NCBI GenBank assembly: GCA_033002965.1
Contig: JAURVB010013155.1
Span: 34,055-98,054, forward strand
Direction of reading: 5' to 3'
Length of the DNA: 64,000 nucleotides
Source: Piper betle
Lineage: Eukaryota > Streptophyta > Magnoliopsida > Piperales > Piperaceae
The notes beneath the pieces were generated by a model. That model was not told the DNA's origin, ran no database searches, and saw nothing but the letters and a program-made list of their open reading frames with translations. Shown here piece by piece: positions 59,341 through 64,000 of the stretch. Made by a program: the position numbers and the translations under genes. The first letter of the stretch is position 1, and each line of letters begins with the position of its first letter.

Positions 59341-62300
59341 ATGTTTCATACGGTGATGGCTTACCATATTCTCCTCTCCTTGGCCATGTTTGCCCTCCTC
59401 ATGATTCCTCCCCTCGTCTCCCCCACCACCTTCAGCTATCCGGCCGTCTTCAACTTCGGCGACTCGAACTCCGACTCCGGTGGCCTGGTGGCCGGCATGG
59501 GCGAGCAGCTTGACCCGCCCAACGGCCAGACTTTCTTCAAGAAGCCATCCGGGAGGTTCTGCGATGGCCGCCTCATTATCGATTTCTTAAGTACGTATAT
59601 AATTTTACCGTCTACCTTATCTCAGACTATGAGCCATTACACACAATTGTGTACTATATCCTATATTTCGGATAGCTTCTATCCATATTTTTCTGGGTTA
59701 CTCATCTTTGGCCCAACTCTATGTTCTAAATCAGAAGAGTTCATTTTGTAGTGGATGCCATGGATCTTCCCTTGTTGAACCCTTACTTGGAGGCAGTTGG
59801 GTCACCGAATTTCAGAAGAGGGTGCAACTTTGCTGTAGCAGGATCCACCATTACTCCGGCAACTCCCTCCTCTGTCTCCCATTCTCCTTCAATATCCAGG
59901 TTGCCCAGTTCAGCCGATTCAAGGCTCGAGTTCTCGATCTGATAGGTGAATATGACACTCACATGCATGGCTCTCCAAACCCAGAATTTGGTTTGTGTAA
60001 TTGGCATCATTTTTGTTTGTATAATGCAGGAGGGAAGCTGGACAAGTATCTTCCCAGAGCAGACCATTTCAAACAGGGGCTTTACATGTTTGATATAGGG
60101 CAGAATGATCTCGCAGGGGCATTTTACAGCAAGAGTGAGGATCAAATCATCGCCTCCATCCCAGCCATTTTGGAGGAATTTGAAACGGGGATCAAGGTGT
60201 GTACATTAGTGATCTCCATCTTTCTTATTTTATATTAAGTTCAATTAGATAAGAACACCTATTCATAGAGTGAGCAAGCATCTGATCTTTAAATGGTTAA
60301 TATATAGAGTTAAATTTTCACCATTATATATATTAGTATACCCCATTATAGGCAACCTATGTTAAAAATAAATTGTAATTTTATATATAAATCCTCAATA
60401 ATGAGATAAACTATAATAATGTGATGTCTTTCAGATAGACTCTGATTTTTAAGATTGATGATTATTAAATGAAAAAATATATATACAGTAATAATTAGAT
60501 TCATTTTCTTTTATTTTTATTTTATTTTAAATTGTTCTACTTTTTATGAGAGTGCGACTTTCAATTTCCCTACAAAATAATTATAATAAGTAGGTTAAAA
60601 ATTAAAGTTATATAAAATAATTTCACACTCACAAAATATAAAATATTCCAATTCTATAAAATTTAATAAACTAGCGTTGCAAACTATTAAAAAGTAGTCA
60701 AAATTAAGTAATCACATCAAAGCAAGATTTTAACAATTAAAATTTTCAAGATTAGAGTAGATGTAGAGATGAATTTTATAGTTATATGTAAAATGACTAA
60801 GTAACCTTCGTTTAAACAAGTATAAAACAATTAGAATGAAGCCTTCTACCGTTACTATTTATATTTAAAGTGGTTAGGTAAAATTAACTAAATTTTTGAA
60901 TAATTTTTTATAAGGTGAATTGGTTTTTGCTATTTTTATTCTATTTAATTTGAAAGGGTTAGTAATTAGTAAATCAAACAACTATTTACAACCCTAGAAT
61001 AAAAATTGCCACCTTGAGAAAGAAAGGTCATGGATTCAGTCATGAAATGTCCTCTTGTAAAATGAAGGGTAAGAGAAAGGCTATTAAAATAGACATTTGT
61101 TATCTAACTTTCTTTCGAAGTTTTCATGTCTTGCTTAAGAATTGCTTAGTTTCAACAAACTCAAAGATACCACTTATATTAGAAATAGATCCTAAGTTTA
61201 TAAATACACTCATCAATACTTTAATATCTTAGAGATAGATTATAATAATTTGATTTAATTTTTTTATCTTTATTATATTTTGATTGGTTGAATCCTTTAC
61301 TTTTTTTATGGAACACAATTTATAACTCCATCTCACTTATTGATTCAGAAACTATATGAAGAAGGGGGAAGGAGGTTTTGGATTCACAACACAGGGCCGT
61401 TGGGGTGCCTAGCTCAGAATGTTGCCAGGTTCGGAACCGACCCTTCGAAGCTAGACGAGATGGGGTGTGTTAGCTCCCACAATCGAGCCGCCAAGCTCTT
61501 CAACCTTCAACTCCATGCCCTCTGCACAAAATGGAGGGCCGAACTTGCCGATGCAAACTTCACCTACATTGACGTCTTTTCCATCAAATCTGACCTCATC
61601 TTCAACTCCTCTCGTTATGGTAAGAAACATAGATTAGCATGATTTACGGTAGTCATTAGTTAATTGTGGTTAGGGATGGGTTTAGATCCGATGGATCGGT
61701 ATCATGATCTAATCCGTATATAGTCTAATCTAAATCTGAAGATTATATTTATTTTATTTATCATAGCTGTATCTTATCTGAATCATGTCAAACCCGTATC
61801 TGATCTGTATATAAACTGATTAAATAATAATATAAATAATATAAATTTTAATATAAAATAGAGAGAAAATAATAATTTTAAATATTTTAAAATATAAGTT
61901 CTATAAAATGTCACCTATTCAGTTAAGATACGAATCAGATCACCTCAAACCTATATCCGATCTAAATATTTTTAGATCTATTATATATCTTAAAAGTCCA
62001 AACCCAAATCTGATATGAAACTATTTTGGATTGATGTAAATAAATTGCGATTTCACAAATATTAGATATCTGAACCTCTTGAGATGCACTTGTCTAGTTT
62101 ATAATTAGAAAATTCGGAACTCGGACTTGACTAAGATAGCTATGGAGCGGAGTTTGACTTAGAGATAATGATTTGAACCATGTATATATTCTAAATTTAT
62201 AAGGCATTAATATGAAATGAATTTATTGTTTTATATGAAAAATTGAAACTATTGATTTATGCTACCTTGGATTTAGCTAAAATATAAAAAAGAATATATT

Positions 62301-63865
62301 GTTTTAGTGGTTTTTGTGTTTTATAGGTTGAGACTAGCTAGCTCAAGCCTCAAACACAGCTGATCCTTTGTAATTATTTTAATTTTTTTCATGCAAATAA
62401 GTTAAAATACATGAGACAATCCAAGGTCGCCTCCTTAGAGTTGGAGGTGGTTTATAGAAGTCAAACATAAATCCAAATCAAGTTAATTTAATCGAGTTAT
62501 ATAAATTAGGTGATATGTTGCACCATGCATGACTTATTATACAAATAAGTTTTAATTTTATGGACAAATTCTCGTCGAATAATGAGATAGAATATGCATA
62601 ATAATATAATATTTTAAATATGGGTTCTAATTGATTTCAAAGATAAATTCTAATTAAATGAAAAGATAAATTATAATAATTTGATTTTTATTCTTTTTTT
62701 TATTTTGACTGGCTATTTTTAATTAGAGACCAATATTGAGTTCCCTTTTTATTATTAAATAATTAATAATAAGAGTAGATAGCTAGCCAACCCACATCTA
62801 ACATTCATAAAAGCCTCTTTTCCAATACATTTTCAAGAATGAGTTGGCATAAGTTTTATATTGTTTAGAGGCAAATAAAACTTCTCATTTTTGGAAAAAT
62901 TGTCACCCACACCCAATGAGATGTGTGGGATCATAGTTTTAATACCATACCAAATTCATAATCAGTATAACGGTATCAATCTGGGTTGAACCAAATTTCA
63001 AAATTATAAATTAAATATTTAATTAAATATTAAAAATATATACTTGTCACAGTATTGAATTAAATATCATAATATTTGATAAAAAAATAGATTTTTGGGA
63101 AAATCTCATATTAAATAACTTGATATGAATTAAAATGGCACAAAAGACAAATATGTATTATTTAGAACTATGTGTAGGGCACAGCTTTAAAGCTCCTTTT
63201 GTATTTTAAAAAATCCCCAGTAGCTCGACTCCATAGCTGGCTGAGTCAAAGATAACAGATGACTACGTGACTGATTTCTCAATTTCTCATAACATTTATC
63301 AAAACATTTTATTTTGATTAGCTAAATCAATATTTAAAATAATGCAAATCATGTCTTTATCAATTTTACTTGTCAAAAAATAATATATATACTAATTTTA
63401 TATAACTTATTATTTATATAATTAAAATTTTAATATAATTAACTCTGAGTTAGCTTGAGTCGACTCCAAGGCAGCTTCACTCCACTCCGTGACGACATGA
63501 TGAGTCGAGCCCAAGATTCTAATTTTTAAACTATGGTGCAAGGCTATATATTCAACACACCACGACTAATTTTGTAAAACAAATTGCACTGATCAGGTTT
63601 TGAGCATCCGATTGAAGCCTGTTGTGGAGTGGGAGGGCCGCCATTGAACTACGTGAGTGGAATAGCATGTGGGCAAACGAAGGTGATAAATGGGACGACA
63701 GTCACGGCAAGAGGATGCAATGACACCACCGAGTACGTGAACTGGGATGGGATTCACTACACGGAGGCTGCAAACTCTCATGTCTCTTCCCAGATACTTA
63801 CTGGTAGATATTCCGATCCCCCATTCGCAGACAAGATGCCATTTCTTCTTAACTTGAAGTTCTAA
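59341..63865 (+). CDS. GDSL esterase/lipase, five exons, with an apparent 1-base frameshift
   Basis: Exons 59341-59590, 59752-59945, 60030-60196, 61349-61619 and 63597-63865, all with GT…AG introns (the last two 1152 and 1977 bp). The exons total 1151 nt, one short of 384 codons. The start carries a signal peptide (LLSLAMFALLMIPPLVSP). Catalytic blocks: GDSNSDSGG (Ser at about 42), RGCNFAVAGST, FDIGQND, GGRRFWIHNTGPLGC, and NWDGIHYTEAAN (catalytic Asp and His). Similar plant enzymes (FXG1/At3g62280-like) are secreted SGNH hydrolases acting on acyl or acetyl esters; the substrate here is unknown. In exon 2 the frame breaks after ATPSSVS at the CCC of 59878-59880. One more C would give PFSFNIQVAQFSRFKARVLD and restore the whole frame. 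This is either a recent null mutation or an assembly error. Alternative start at 59356. Confidence 0.85.
61215..61320. repeat. Dispersed AT-rich repeat in GDSL intron 3
   Basis: Contains GATTATAATAATTTGATTTA and ATTTTGATTGGTTGAATCCT, shared with the repeats at 46740-47275 and 62500-62775. Confidence 0.55.
62500..62775. repeat. Dispersed AT-rich repeat in GDSL intron 4
   Basis: Contains GATAAATTATAATAATTTGA, TTTTGACTGGCTATTTTTAA and TTGAGTTCCCTTTTTATTAT, paralleling the paired copies upstream of the first ARM gene. Intron 4 also holds 61670-62040, rich in GATCCGATGGATCGG/AAACCCGTATCTGATC motifs, probably another small dispersed element. Confidence 0.55.
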
Positions 63866-64000
63866 GAAAACCCATGGTTGTGTGGTTGTATCCGCGTTAA
63901 TGGGTATGTGGAGTTTGCTGCTTTCGTGCTGGTGGTATTGACTATTGAGTATTGAGCATAGAGGAAATGGGAGGAAAGCATGCGGTTGTATAAACTCTAG

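Overview
This window is nuclear DNA of a flowering plant. The genes have plant spliced-exon structure and belong to plant families, and the intergenic space is packed with LTR retrotransposons primed by initiator-Met tRNA. Very GC-rich first exons (5636-6232, 39079-39473) lean towards a monocot, but that is inference; I cannot name the species.

Layout. 1-3954: a degenerate Copia gag remnant and two truncated LTRs of the dominant LTR family of this window. 5417-6232: an upstream inverted repeat and an intact-length gene for a two-span membrane protein of the plant 'L34e-like' family. 9786-12296: an intron-containing LSM2 pseudogene (minus strand). 12581-33718: one old minus-strand LTR element, bounded by a 3' LTR with polypurine tract and a truncated 5' LTR with primer-binding site. 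Its non-coding interior has been split by four further ~2.8-2.9 kb solo LTRs of the same family (17935-20848, 21396-24247, 24372-27167, 28958-31847); its 3' LTR carries an unrelated 1364-bp solo LTR. Three of the four family insertions and the 1364-bp one have perfect 5-bp target-site duplications; the fourth differs at one base. 34859-35123: a dead adenylate-kinase first exon. 36191-39473: an apparently functional four-exon MATH-BTB (BPM) gene, minus strand. 40670-46151: another LTR copy of the family, rearranged by a ~1.13 kb internal tandem duplication and holding a 1493-bp insertion made largely of two minisatellites.

47840-58776: two paralogues encoding a membrane-anchored armadillo-repeat protein. 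The first is intact (789 aa). The second is a pseudogene split by a deletion-derivative Copia element (54718-57676), with a downstream frameshift and a shortened C-terminus. 59341-63865: a five-exon GDSL esterase/lipase gene, complete except for an apparent one-base deletion in exon 2.

No RNA genes, CRISPR arrays or prokaryotic systems are seen. The genes are unrelated single plant loci, not a pathway cluster. The most unusual structures are the minisatellite-bearing insertion at 42331-43823, the co-varying hairpin and the deeply conserved 3' block in the LTR family, and the pair of frame-restoring deletions in the L34e-like gene. All identities rest on remembered family sequences and hand translation; no alignment or database search was run.
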